Made by a program: the position numbers and the translations under genes | Assembly (NCBI GenBank): GCA_963169455.1 | Contig: CAUJDW010000113.1 | Span: 1 to 64,000, forward strand | Reading direction: 5' to 3' | DNA length: 64,000 nucleotides | Origin: Bacteroidota bacterium | GTDB taxonomy: Bacteria > Bacteroidota > Bacteroidia > Chitinophagales > Saprospiraceae | Notes under the pieces: generated by a model | Databases searched by the model: none | Told to the model about the DNA's origin: nothing | Seen by the model: only the letters and a program-made list of their open reading frames with translations | Shown here: piece after piece, positions 30,165-39,163 of the stretch | Position numbering within the stretch: the stretch's first letter is position 1 | How the letters are laid out: each line of letters starts with the position of its first letter

Positions 30165-30725
30165 TTGCAGACGCCATTGACAGCAATTTCAGAAGAACAG
30201 ATATTAAAGTTGCTGGATGAGCCACGCACTTTCGAGCAGGGGTTTCGCTTTCTGATGGAGCAATATCAGGAGCGCCTCTACTGGCATGTCAGGCGCCTGG
30301 TAGGCGGCCATGAGGATGCCAATGACGTGCTGCAGAATTGTTTTATTAAAGTTTACCGCAGCATCCGGGATTTCGAAAAGAAATCAAAGCTGTACACCTG
30401 GCTCTACCGGATAGCCACCAACGAGGCGATTACTTTTCTGAACCAGAAAAAGCGGCTCGCTGCCAGTTCCATCGACGACGAGGAAAGGCATCTGGCCAAC
30501 CAGCTGAAGGCTGAGGCTTACATAGACGGGGAAGAACTGCAGCAGCGCCTTCTGATGGCCCTGGAGCTATTGCCCGAAAAGCAGCGCCTCGTCTTTAATA
30601 TGCGCTACTTCGACGAGCTCAGCTACCAGGAAATGTCGGATGTTCTGGGCACCTCAACCGGCGCCCTGAAGGCCTCCTTCCACCACGCCGTCAAAAAGGT
30701 CGAGGCTTTTATCCGGGGAGATTGA
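30165..30725 (+). CDS. ECF-type RNA polymerase sigma factor
   Basis: HEDANDVLQNCFIKVYRSIRDFEKKSKLYTWLYRIATNEAITFLNQKKR; ELLPEKQRLVFNMRYFDELSYQEMSDVLGTSTGALKASFHHAVKKVE. Confidence 0.95.
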   Translation: MQTPLTAISEEQILKLLDEPRTFEQGFRFLMEQYQERLYWHVRRLVGGHEDANDVLQNCFIKVYRSIRDFEKKSKLYTWLYRIATNEAITFLNQKKRLAASSIDDEERHLANQLKAEAYIDGEELQQRLLMALELLPEKQRLVFNMRYFDELSYQEMSDVLGTSTGALKASFHHAVKKVEAFIRGD

Positions 30726-30753
30726 TACGCTGCGGTATCTAAACTGAAAGATC

Positions 30754-31302
30754 ATGAAAGAAAAAGATCACATCCGGGAAGAACTCGAGGGGTTGTCGCC
30801 ACTTCTGGCCGGGATAAAGGAAAAAGGCCTGCAGCCCCCGCGCGCGCCCGAAGCCTATTTTCAGTCGCTACCCGACGATGTGCTTCGGCGCATCCGGGCG
30901 GAAGAGGGGCTGGTGCGGGAGGAATCGCCAAAAGCCCGCGCCGGCTGGCGCGAAAGCCTGTGGCGCCCTGTTGAGTTCCTGATGCAGCACCGCTACGCCG
31001 CCGGGCTGGCCGGCGCAGCAGCCCTGGTGGCCGTGGGGCTGTACCTGTTCTGGCCGGACAATCCGGAAGCCACACCTCAACCGGCAGCCATGGCCAGCCT
31101 TAGCCGGGAGGAAATTGCGGAATACATCACGACGAATATCGAACTCTTCGACATCGGCCTTCTGGTAGAAGCCTCCGGGCCGGGGGTGGACGAAGCCCCA
31201 AACCCCGATTTATTCCAGGGCGTGGGCGATGAGGAACTGAACCGGTATCTGGAGCAATACCTGGAGGAAACAAGCCTGGATGAATTGGAAGACCTATTGT
31301 AA
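30754..31302 (+). CDS. Single-TM protein, probable anti-sigma-like regulator
   Basis: Charged N-terminus, one TM (RYAAGLAGAAALVAVGLYLF), downstream of and co-directional with the ECF sigma gene. Confidence 0.65.
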   Translation: MKEKDHIREELEGLSPLLAGIKEKGLQPPRAPEAYFQSLPDDVLRRIRAEEGLVREESPKARAGWRESLWRPVEFLMQHRYAAGLAGAAALVAVGLYLFWPDNPEATPQPAAMASLSREEIAEYITTNIELFDIGLLVEASGPGVDEAPNPDLFQGVGDEELNRYLEQYLEETSLDELEDLL

Positions 31303-31320
31303 ACCTTTAAAGGCAAAGCA

Positions 31321-31803
31321 ATGAACACAAAAAGATGGATGGCGATTATCATGGGGTTGCTGCTGGCGCTGCCGGCTTTCAGCCAGCTATTCGATGATGA
31401 GCCGGTGCGGGGAGAAGCCGGTGCTAAAATAAAGGCCGCCCGCGTGGCCTACATCACCCAAAGGCTGGGGTTGACACCCGCCGAATCGGAGCGTTTCTGG
31501 GCTCTGAACAACGAGTATGAGAACGAACAGGATAAAATAAGGATCAAGTATAAGGGCGGCGAGGCCCTGGAGTCCATGTCTGACAAAGAGGTTGAGCAAC
31601 TGCTCGAAGGCCGCCTGCAGATGGAACAGGAATTGCTCAACCTAAAACGCGATTATTTTCAGCGTTTCAGAAATGCGATATCCCCCCGTAAAATCCTGCT
31701 GTTTCAGAAAGCAGACAGGGAGTTTCGCCTCGAATTGCTGCGAAGGGTGCAGGAAAGGCGGGATTCGCCCAACCGGCCATTCCGCCGCCCCGGCGGAAAC
31801 TGA
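31321..31803 (+). CDS. Periplasmic Spy/CpxP-like or ECF-sensor-like protein
   Basis: Signal peptide; AYITQRLGLTPAESERFWALNNEYENEQDKIRIKYKG helical LTxxE pattern; third gene of the ECF module. Confidence 0.65.
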   Translation: MNTKRWMAIIMGLLLALPAFSQLFDDEPVRGEAGAKIKAARVAYITQRLGLTPAESERFWALNNEYENEQDKIRIKYKGGEALESMSDKEVEQLLEGRLQMEQELLNLKRDYFQRFRNAISPRKILLFQKADREFRLELLRRVQERRDSPNRPFRRPGGN

Positions 31804-31843
31804 AGGGGCGGCAGCCAGGACACAGGGGGAAAGTGTTGAAAAT

Positions 31844-31878
31844 GGCAAAGGCCGGGCTTATGCAGCCCGGCCTTTGCC
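31844..31878 (+). terminator. Terminator-like hairpin downstream of the ECF module
   Basis: GGCAAAGGCCGGGCT-TATGC-AGCCCGGCCTTTGCC, perfect 15-bp stem, 41 bp after the stop. Confidence 0.65.
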
Positions 31879-32040
31879 GTTTCAGCGCGGGGCTGCTCCC
31901 CTGCCCTGCCGGCAGTGAGAAAACTGCCGAACAGCCGGGCAGGCAGTGTTCCATTTTACCTTTCCCAACATTTTCTCCCTCCCGCCGGTTACAATTTCCT
32001 ATCTTCGTATCATTTGATGAATCCTTAAAATCCCCTGAGA

Positions 32041-33639
32041 ATGGCACGTCATTTACTATTGAGTTTATGTTGCATCGCCCTCTTCCTGCCGGTATTCAGC
32101 CAGGAGCCCGTCCTGCAGGAAGTAAACGATGCGATACGCAGGCACGGCCTGGACAACAGCAAAGCCATGGAAATTGCCGGCTGGGCCGTTGACACCTACG
32201 GCCCGCGCACCACGGGTTCGCCCATGCTGGACAAGGCCACGGAATGGGCTGTCGGGCAGCTAAAAGCGTGGGGCCTTGAGAACGTCCATACCGAAGCCTG
32301 GGGCCCTTTCGGGCGAGGCTGGGAACTCCGGCACTTCGAAATGCACGCCCATACGCCCAACTACTGGCCGGTGCTGGCCTACCCGAAGGCATGGTCATCT
32401 CCAACCGATGGCGAGGCCAAAGGCGAAGTGGTGTATCTGCAGGCCAATGAAGAAAAAGACCTGGAAGCTTACAAAGGCAAGCTGAAAGGCAAGTTCGTGT
32501 TGCTCGACACCCTGCGCACCGTGGAGGAATGGTTCGACGCCCCGGCCAAGCGCTACGAAAGCGGCGAACTGCTGGAAATGGCCAACGCGCCCATGCCAAC
32601 TCCGCGCCCCCGGCGCAACTACCAGCGCACCGGCGGCTTCTCCTTCAACCGGACGCTCTGGGAATTCCTCACCGAAGAACGCCCGCTGGCCATCCTGGAC
32701 CGCAGCTACAAAGGAGACCTGGGCACTGTTTTCGTATCCGGTGCACGCACGGCCAACTGGGACGAACTGCGCAAAGAGGGGGTGTATGTCATCCCTCAGG
32801 CCACCCTGTCAGTAGAGCATTACAACCGCATCTTCCGCCTGCTGCAGCGCGGCATCCCCGTTACCCTGAGCATGGAACTGAAGGCCCAATATACCAACCC
32901 CGACGGCATGGAACACAACATCATCGCCGAGATACCGGGTACGGACCTGAAGGATGAGGTCGTCATGTTCGGCGCCCATTTCGATTCCTGGCACGCAGGC
33001 ACAGGCGCTACCGACAACGGCGCCGGCACGGTGGCCATGATGGAAGCGGCGCGCATTCTGCAGGAAGTAATCAGGGAAACCGGCATCAAGCCACGCCGCA
33101 CCCTGCGCCTCGCCCTCTGGACGGGTGAAGAACAGGGCCTGCTGGGTTCCCGCGGCTACGCCGGCGAACACTTTGCCGAATTTGCTCCCGATACATACAA
33201 CCCGCAGTCACTGAAGCCGGAGCAGGCCAAAGTCTCGGCTTATTACAACCTCGACAACGGCACCGGCAAGATCCGCGGCGTATATATGCAGGGCAATGCC
33301 GCAGTGGCGCCCATCTTCCGCGCCTGGCTGGAACCCTTCAAAGACCTGGAAGCGGGCACCCTGACGCTGGAAAACACGGGCGGCACCGACCACCTCGCCT
33401 TCGACGCCGTGGGCATTCCGGGCTTTCAGTTCATCCAGGACCCCATGGCGTACTTCACCCGCACCCACCACTCCAACATGGACAACATGGATCACCTGGT
33501 GGAGGCAGACCTGAAACAGGCGGCCACGGTCATCGCATCCTTCGTCATGCACACCGCCATGCGCGATGAGATGATGCCCCGCAAACCCATCGATGTGGGG
33601 AAAAAGGAAGAAGCCGGGGAAGGGCGCAGCAGGCCCTGA
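32041..33639 (+). CDS. M28 family metallopeptidase (aminopeptidase-like)
   Basis: EVVMFGAHFDSWHAGTGATDNGAGTVAMMEAARIL; LRLALWTGEEQGLLGSRGYAGEHF; THHSNMDNMDHL. Confidence 0.93.
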   Translation: MARHLLLSLCCIALFLPVFSQEPVLQEVNDAIRRHGLDNSKAMEIAGWAVDTYGPRTTGSPMLDKATEWAVGQLKAWGLENVHTEAWGPFGRGWELRHFEMHAHTPNYWPVLAYPKAWSSPTDGEAKGEVVYLQANEEKDLEAYKGKLKGKFVLLDTLRTVEEWFDAPAKRYESGELLEMANAPMPTPRPRRNYQRTGGFSFNRTLWEFLTEERPLAILDRSYKGDLGTVFVSGARTANWDELRKEGVYVIPQATLSVEHYNRIFRLLQRGIPVTLSMELKAQYTNPDGMEHNIIAEIPGTDLKDEVVMFGAHFDSWHAGTGATDNGAGTVAMMEAARILQEVIRETGIKPRRTLRLALWTGEEQGLLGSRGYAGEHFAEFAPDTYNPQSLKPEQAKVSAYYNLDNGTGKIRGVYMQGNAAVAPIFRAWLEPFKDLEAGTLTLENTGGTDHLAFDAVGIPGFQFIQDPMAYFTRTHHSNMDNMDHLVEADLKQAATVIASFVMHTAMRDEMMPRKPIDVGKKEEAGEGRSRP

Positions 33640-33648
33640 CGCCATTCA

Positions 33649-33689
33649 TTCAGGAGGTTCAGGGCGTTTTGCGCCCTGAACCTCCTGAA
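33649..33689. terminator. Bidirectional terminator-like hairpin between convergent genes
   Basis: TTCAGGAGGTTCAGGGCG-TTTTG-CGCCCTGAACCTCCTGAA, perfect 18-bp stem, between stops at 33639 (+) and 33703 (-). Confidence 0.8.
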
Positions 33690-33702
33690 CCCTCCTAACG
33701 CA

Positions 33703-35682
33703 TCATTCCTCCACCACCACGACCTTCACCTCCACCCTTCGGTTAAACTCCTGGCCCTTAATGCCTCCGGCCAGTTCGCCCTTGCCTTCCAGATAGATGC
33801 GGTCAACGGGAATCCGGTTGTTCATCAGGATGACGGCGATGCTTTTGGCGCGCTCTTCGGAAAGCCTGAGGTTGTAAGCTTCGGCGCCGATATCATCGGC
33901 ATAACCCACGATGTCGACGCGCTGCACATGCCTTTTTTTCAGCGGTTTGATAAAAGCATCGAGTTTCTCCACCTCATCGATCTCCATGGTTGCCTTGTCG
34001 AACCCGAAATAAATGGTGTGGGTGAATTCGGCCAGGGCCGGTTTTTTATGCGGAATCCCCAGTGTATCCTGAACGGGGGCTGGGGCCGGGGGCGGCTGGT
34101 CGTATTTGGAGCGCAGCAGTATCTCAATGGTGTAGTACTGGCGGTTGTCCCATATCGGGATGATGAAATCGTTTTGATAGGGGTGGAACAAGGGTTTTTC
34201 GACCCGTATTCCGACGGTGTCCCAGGCGGAGATGCAAAGGAAAAACCGGCCATCCTTACCCACCTTGATGGCCGGGCGGTTGCTGAAGCGGACGGTGGCC
34301 TGCACGGGCGTATTGAGCAGGCTGTCGATGACGAACCCCTCCACAAAAGTGATGTCTTTATTGTGGAGTTGTTCGGTCAGCTGGAAGCTGTAGATATCCA
34401 GTTTACCCCTGCCTTCGGGGCGGTCGGAAGCGAAGTAGCCGGACTTCCCGTCGGCGGTCAGGAAGAGGCCCAGCTCGCGGAAAGCCGAATTGACAGGCGG
34501 GCCGAGGTTGACGGGGATATTCCACTCCTCCTTTTCATCCAGCCAGCTCATGAAAATATCCTGGTCGCCCATGCCGGGGTGCCCGTTGGAAGAAAAGTAG
34601 AGGGTGCGCCCGTCATTGGTGATGAAAGGAGCTTCTTCATCGAGTTCGGTATTGATCCTGGGTCCCAGGTTTGTGGGGCTGCTCCAGCTGCCGTCATCCT
34701 GCCTCTGGCTATACCAGATGTCGGTGCCGCCCATGCCGCCGGGGCGCTTGCTGGAAAAATAAAGGATGCTGCCGTCGCAATTGATCACGGCCTGCGACTC
34801 CCATTTTTCGGAGTTGATATACCCCTGGAGCGGCTGGATGCCGCTGATATCTCCTTCCAGGCTCAGGTATGCCTCCCAGATATCGCAGACCCCCGGGCCG
34901 TCCTGCCTGCCGCAGGCGGTAAAATAGAGGCGCCTGCCGTCGCGCACCATGGTGCACATGCCTTCGTCCAGGTTGGTGTTGATCGCCCGCATGGGTGTGG
35001 CCTTGCTCCACCCGCCGCCCTCTTCCAGGCGGCTTTCGAAGAGGTCTTCATCGCCCTTATCGGTCTTTCGGGTAAAGAAAATCTGTTCCTGGCTGTTGGC
35101 CAGGAAAGGGAAATAGTCATCGTCTTTGGAGTTGAGGGACGGGCCGAGGTTGACGACTTCTGTAATGTTGATGAACTTCAGGGAGTCGAGGCGCACCTCG
35201 CAGGCGCGGATATTTCCGGGAAGCTTCTTCATGTACTCGGCCTCCTGAGCCAGTTCCCGTTCGGTGTTCAGGCTGAAGGTATCCACCCCTATGGCCTGGA
35301 GTGCTTCGAACCGGCGGAAATACGCCAGCGCCTGCCGGTGGTTGCCCGATTTGTAGTGAGCCTGGCCTGCCTCGTAGTAGAGGATGCGGGAGAAAAGGGA
35401 ATCAGAAGACAGTATGGCATCGTATAGCGCCGCAGCTTGGGGATAGTCGCGAAGCAGTTCGTAGCAAGCGGCCATGCCGCGGCGGGCGGCGCTGAGGTTG
35501 GGTTGCATCTTCAGGGAGCGTTCGAACAGTTTCAGGGCATCCCTGGGCTGGCCCGCCAGCAGGGCGGCTTCCGCTTCCCGGTAAACATCGACGGCGGCCG
35601 GGCTTTTGATTATCTGGCCACGGGCGGGGCTGAGCCATAAGCAGAGGATCGTTGAGATGAGCAGGGCGGTGTAGCGTTGCAT
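33703..35682 (-). CDS. OmpA family protein with TPR, PD40 propeller and carboxypeptidase-regulatory-like domain (PorE-like architecture)
   Basis: TPR-like N-terminus; repeats GSILYFSSKRPGGMGGTDIWYSQ, DGRTLYFSSNGHPGMGDQDIFMS; VEGFVIDSLLNTPVQATVRFSN; C-terminal OmpA VDIVGYADDIGAEAYNLRLSEERAKSIAVILMNNRIPVDRIYLEGKGE. Confidence 0.8.
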   Translation of the reverse strand: MQRYTALLISTILCLWLSPARGQIIKSPAAVDVYREAEAALLAGQPRDALKLFERSLKMQPNLSAARRGMAACYELLRDYPQAAALYDAILSSDSLFSRILYYEAGQAHYKSGNHRQALAYFRRFEALQAIGVDTFSLNTERELAQEAEYMKKLPGNIRACEVRLDSLKFINITEVVNLGPSLNSKDDDYFPFLANSQEQIFFTRKTDKGDEDLFESRLEEGGGWSKATPMRAINTNLDEGMCTMVRDGRRLYFTACGRQDGPGVCDIWEAYLSLEGDISGIQPLQGYINSEKWESQAVINCDGSILYFSSKRPGGMGGTDIWYSQRQDDGSWSSPTNLGPRINTELDEEAPFITNDGRTLYFSSNGHPGMGDQDIFMSWLDEKEEWNIPVNLGPPVNSAFRELGLFLTADGKSGYFASDRPEGRGKLDIYSFQLTEQLHNKDITFVEGFVIDSLLNTPVQATVRFSNRPAIKVGKDGRFFLCISAWDTVGIRVEKPLFHPYQNDFIIPIWDNRQYYTIEILLRSKYDQPPPAPAPVQDTLGIPHKKPALAEFTHTIYFGFDKATMEIDEVEKLDAFIKPLKKRHVQRVDIVGYADDIGAEAYNLRLSEERAKSIAVILMNNRIPVDRIYLEGKGELAGGIKGQEFNRRVEVKVVVVEE

Positions 35683-35817
35683 TACATAAAGCGTTTTTGG
35701 GCATCTTTTTCGGCCTTAAAACTAATTTAAAATTTTGCAATACGTGTTCCCACGCCGTTAAATTTTGGCATTTGGCCGGAACTTGCTTTATTTGGTGTAA
35801 ACTAAAAATCCACGCCC

Positions 35818-36693
35818 ATGCCCGTCAAAAGCCTTTCCCTCGCATTCGCCGTCCTGCTGTTCCCCCTGGCCCTCAGCGCCCAGGATGTGCATTGGCCCCG
35901 CAAAAGCCCGGGCGCAGTTATGGCCTACACCCTGGGTTATACCGAGATCATCATCCGTTACAGCTCACCGGCAGTGGATGGCCGCGAGATATGGGGGGCG
36001 CTCGTGCCTTATAATGAGGTTTGGCGGGCCGGCGCCAATGAAGCCACTACCATGACATTCAGTACGGATGTGGAAATTGAAGGGCAGGCGCTGTCCGCCG
36101 GAACTTACGCCTTTTTCCTGATCCCCCGTGAAAAGGGCGCCTGGACGGCCATCTTCAACAAAACCTTCAACCAATGGGGCCCCTACCGCTATGACCCCGC
36201 CCAGGACGCCCTGCGGGTTGAAGTGGAAGCAAAATTCTCCAAAGCCGCTTCTGCAGATCGCCTCTACTACAGCGTCACCGCCCAGGATGCCGACAACGGC
36301 TACATCCGCCTGGGCTGGGAATACCTGCGCCTGTACCTCAGGGTCGAAGTAAATACAACAGAAAAGGCCATGGCGGCCTTCAGGCAGGCCCTCGAGGCCG
36401 CTCCCCAGGAGAAAAAAGCAGCGCTGAACCTGCAGGCCGCCGACTTTCTGCTCTGGGCGGGCCAGCCGGCTGCCGCCATGCCCTACGTTGAACAATCCAT
36501 CGCTCAGCAGCCTTCTTCCCAAAACTACTGGATCAAAGCGCGTTTACTGGCAGCAGGGGGTGACTTCAAAGGCGCCCTGGCTGCCGCCGAAAAAGCCCGG
36601 CAACTGGACCTGAGCAGCGAACTGGATGATTTTTTCACCAACTCCGAACCGGCCTTCCGGAAACTCTTGGATGGGTGGAAGCAGGGGCAGTGA
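35818..36693 (+). CDS. DUF2911 domain-containing secreted protein
   Basis: YTEIIIRYSSPAVDGREIWGALVPYNEVWRAGANEATTMTFSTDVEIEGQALSAGTYAFFLIP. Confidence 0.88.
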   Translation: MPVKSLSLAFAVLLFPLALSAQDVHWPRKSPGAVMAYTLGYTEIIIRYSSPAVDGREIWGALVPYNEVWRAGANEATTMTFSTDVEIEGQALSAGTYAFFLIPREKGAWTAIFNKTFNQWGPYRYDPAQDALRVEVEAKFSKAASADRLYYSVTAQDADNGYIRLGWEYLRLYLRVEVNTTEKAMAAFRQALEAAPQEKKAALNLQAADFLLWAGQPAAAMPYVEQSIAQQPSSQNYWIKARLLAAGGDFKGALAAAEKARQLDLSSELDDFFTNSEPAFRKLLDGWKQGQ

Positions 36694-36707
36694 AAGGTGA
36701 GCCATGC

Positions 36708-37472
36708 TCAAAAGGCATAGCCCAGGTTGACGTACAGCATGATGCTCAGGAAAGATTCCTGCCTCTTACCGCCGTATTCCCAGATGAAGGATCCGTTGGT
36801 ATGGAAACGGGCATCGGCAGGCACGCCGCCGTAGCGCCTGTTGCGATACAGCGGGCCCAGGCCTGCGCCGGTTTCGAAGAGAAATCCGCCGGCAAAGATC
36901 TGCTGGATGCCGATGTTGAGGTAGCCCGCATGCCTGCGTTGCCGGAAATCGTACAAAAAGCGTTGCCCGTAAGATCCGGCAGAGGTTTCCCGGAGGAAGT
37001 CCCCTTCGATGCGGGCATCGGTGTACTGGTAGGCATAAAGCAGTTCCAGATAAGCGGCATGTGTGCCGGCCCGCGGAGGGCGCAGGTAGCACCGCAGGGC
37101 CGCGCGAAGCCGGGCGCCCCGCAGGTGCTCGGTAGTGGGCTCGTCAAAATAGCGGAAAGGCAGCAAGGGGCCTCCTTCCAGATGGCCGTAAAAACGGCTG
37201 GCCAGCCTGTACTCCAGCGCCAGGTTGAAGCTGGGCGCCAGCGGGTCCAGCAGGCTGGTGGCGCCGTTCTTCAGCAGAAAGCGGGGGCTGGCGGCAGCAC
37301 CCTCGGCAGCGGCAGGCGCTTCGTTGCCCTCAGCAGGCCGCAAAGGGGCATCCTGCGCAGAAAGCCCGTCCGGGATCAACAGCAGGGCCAGAACCGCCAG
37401 CAGGCAGCGGGCAAACTCCCACCCCGCCCTTTTATTTTCCACATTACCCATTTTACCTTTTACGTTCTTCAT
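36708..37472 (-). CDS. Hypothetical outer-membrane beta-barrel-like protein
   Basis: Signal peptide LLAVLALLLIPDGLSAQ; terminal aromatic residue (LGYAF); start likely MKNVKGKM at 37472, just after the upstream stop (coupled). Confidence 0.65.
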   Translation of the reverse strand: MKNVKGKMGNVENKRAGWEFARCLLAVLALLLIPDGLSAQDAPLRPAEGNEAPAAAEGAAASPRFLLKNGATSLLDPLAPSFNLALEYRLASRFYGHLEGGPLLPFRYFDEPTTEHLRGARLRAALRCYLRPPRAGTHAAYLELLYAYQYTDARIEGDFLRETSAGSYGQRFLYDFRQRRHAGYLNIGIQQIFAGGFLFETGAGLGPLYRNRRYGGVPADARFHTNGSFIWEYGGKRQESFLSIMLYVNLGYAF

Positions 37473-37476
37473 TTCC

Positions 37477-38250
37477 TCAGGCGCCAATCGGGATCTCCGA
37501 TATTTTCCTGATGTCGTTCAAATCCGAATAATCATACTGCAGGATACTGTCGGGGCCGATGACCAGCAGCAGGCCGTTCAGCGGGATGACATCCACGGCG
37601 TTGATGTCATCGAGGAAGGCCAGTTGCTGGAGGTTCTGAGGGTCGGATACGTTGAACACCTTCAGCCCGGCGACGCCCAGGCAGACGAAGAGGGTTTCCC
37701 CGTCGAGCCCCAGCCCGTAGGGGCTTTCCAGATCGTAGCTGGCCACTATTGTTGGCTGCTGGATATTGCTGATATCGATGATCTCCAAAAGGTCGGCGGC
37801 GCCGGCAACGGCCTGGCGGCAACCCGATACGCGCAGCGTGACGTAGGCAAACTGCGCATTCGCCACTACGGGATCGCAGCTTACGATGTGCTCGTACCTC
37901 GACAAAAACTGCGGTTTGCCGCCGGGCAGCAACTGGTAAATGAGCATGCCGCTCTGCGTTCCGAGGAACAACAGCCCGTTCAGCGGAAAGATCGTCTCCA
38001 CCCCCTGCCCTACTTCAATGGATTCCCGGGCCTGCGGCTGGGCGGGATTGCTGATGTCGAAAGTGTGCAAACGGCTGTTGTCAACGGTGTACAGAAAGTT
38101 GCCGACAATGGTAAAGCGGGCCAGGGAGCCGCCCACACCGGTGTTGGAAGACTGCCCGGGGCCCAGGGAACTGTTATCTTCAGCGCAGCCCAGCAAGCCC
38201 AGCAGGAAAATTAAGGACAGGTTTCGGAACATGACATTTTTTTTAGGCAT
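37477..38250 (-). CDS. LVIVD-repeat lipoprotein-like protein
   Basis: LSLIFLLGLLGCAEDN lipobox; repeated FLYTVDNSRLHTFDISNPAQPQ / ADLLEIIDISNIQQPTIVASY / FNVSDPQNLQQLAFLDDI. Confidence 0.75.
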   Translation of the reverse strand: MPKKNVMFRNLSLIFLLGLLGCAEDNSSLGPGQSSNTGVGGSLARFTIVGNFLYTVDNSRLHTFDISNPAQPQARESIEVGQGVETIFPLNGLLFLGTQSGMLIYQLLPGGKPQFLSRYEHIVSCDPVVANAQFAYVTLRVSGCRQAVAGAADLLEIIDISNIQQPTIVASYDLESPYGLGLDGETLFVCLGVAGLKVFNVSDPQNLQQLAFLDDINAVDVIPLNGLLLVIGPDSILQYDYSDLNDIRKISEIPIGA

Positions 38251-38322
38251 CAGGAAAATCCATCTGCAAATACAAAACTTCAGTAATTCACCGCCCCCGA
38301 TATATGTCCCGGCCTAAAAACC

Positions 38323-38856
38323 TCACTGCCAGCACTGAGGTTCCCGGATTATCTGCTCCGACCAGCCGATGACGACACCCATGTTGGGGTCGGGGCATTC
38401 GAAGAAGCCCACGTAATCTTCGGGAAGGGACCCGCCGGCCAGGCCGGGGAAGGCATTCTCCACGCGGCTCAGCACCCGGACGTTCGCGATCTCACTGATG
38501 TCGAGGGCTAACAGATCGGTGAGGTTGTTTGCGTAAAGCACATTCCCTCTGATGGCGATATCGGAATTGCCGATGATGCGAATGAAGCCGACCTTCTCGG
38601 GCATAGAAGGGTTCGAATTGTCGATGATGTGAATGCCCTGCTGGCTTTCGCCGGCAAAGATATAGCCATCCTTATAGTACAGCTTATAGAGGCGCCCGAT
38701 AGGCCGCGGCGGCTCAGACTGCACCGCTTTCCAGTCGCCCTCGAAATAAACGGGAGCCAGCCCGGCAACCTGGGCGGGGATCTCTACTTTTTCTCTCACA
38801 CAGCCTTGGCCCAGCAGGCTCAGGGTGAGCAGCAAAAGAAATGATATTGGTTTCAT
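38323..38856 (-). CDS. LVIVD-repeat lipoprotein
   Basis: LLTLSLLGQGCVREK lipobox; GYIFAGESQQGIHIIDNSNPSMPEKVGFIRI, LYANNLTDLLALDISEIANVRVL. Confidence 0.75.
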   Translation of the reverse strand: MKPISFLLLLTLSLLGQGCVREKVEIPAQVAGLAPVYFEGDWKAVQSEPPRPIGRLYKLYYKDGYIFAGESQQGIHIIDNSNPSMPEKVGFIRIIGNSDIAIRGNVLYANNLTDLLALDISEIANVRVLSRVENAFPGLAGGSLPEDYVGFFECPDPNMGVVIGWSEQIIREPQCWQ

Positions 38857-38999
38857 GCCAGATCGGGATCAGGTTTAAAGAATAACGAATCAGGCCGGGC
38901 AAATGCGGCGGGCACAAATTTAGACTTTGGGGGTTCCTGGATATGAACCCGGAAGTGGGCGGGCGGAAGCGGCTGAAGGGTGGCCCGTGCCGACTGTAA

Positions 39000-39082
39000 G
39001 GAGGCCGGGATGGGAAGTGGGAAAGAGCCAGGAAATACCTGGAATCACCAGGTTTTTTCCGGCCTCCGATTTCCCACTTCCC
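39000..39082. other. Interleaved inverted-repeat pairs A-B-A'-B' (pseudoknot-capable or alternative hairpins)
   Basis: A GGAGGCCGG 39000-39008 / A' CCGGCCTCC 39059-39067; B GGGAAGTGGGAAA 39012-39024 / B' TTTCCCACTTCCC 39070-39082; all perfect; CCAGG/CCTGG/CCAGG in the middle. Confidence 0.75.
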
Positions 39083-39163
39083 ACTTTATGCAGGGACATA
39101 CAGGGCACTTTCCCAGACGTCCAAAGTCCAAACACCAGTACAGTGGCCGGATGCAGCCACGCC

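Noticed and set aside
33928-35427. 499-aa plus-strand ORF
   Set aside because: Antisense to the OmpA/PD40 gene; shadow ORF.
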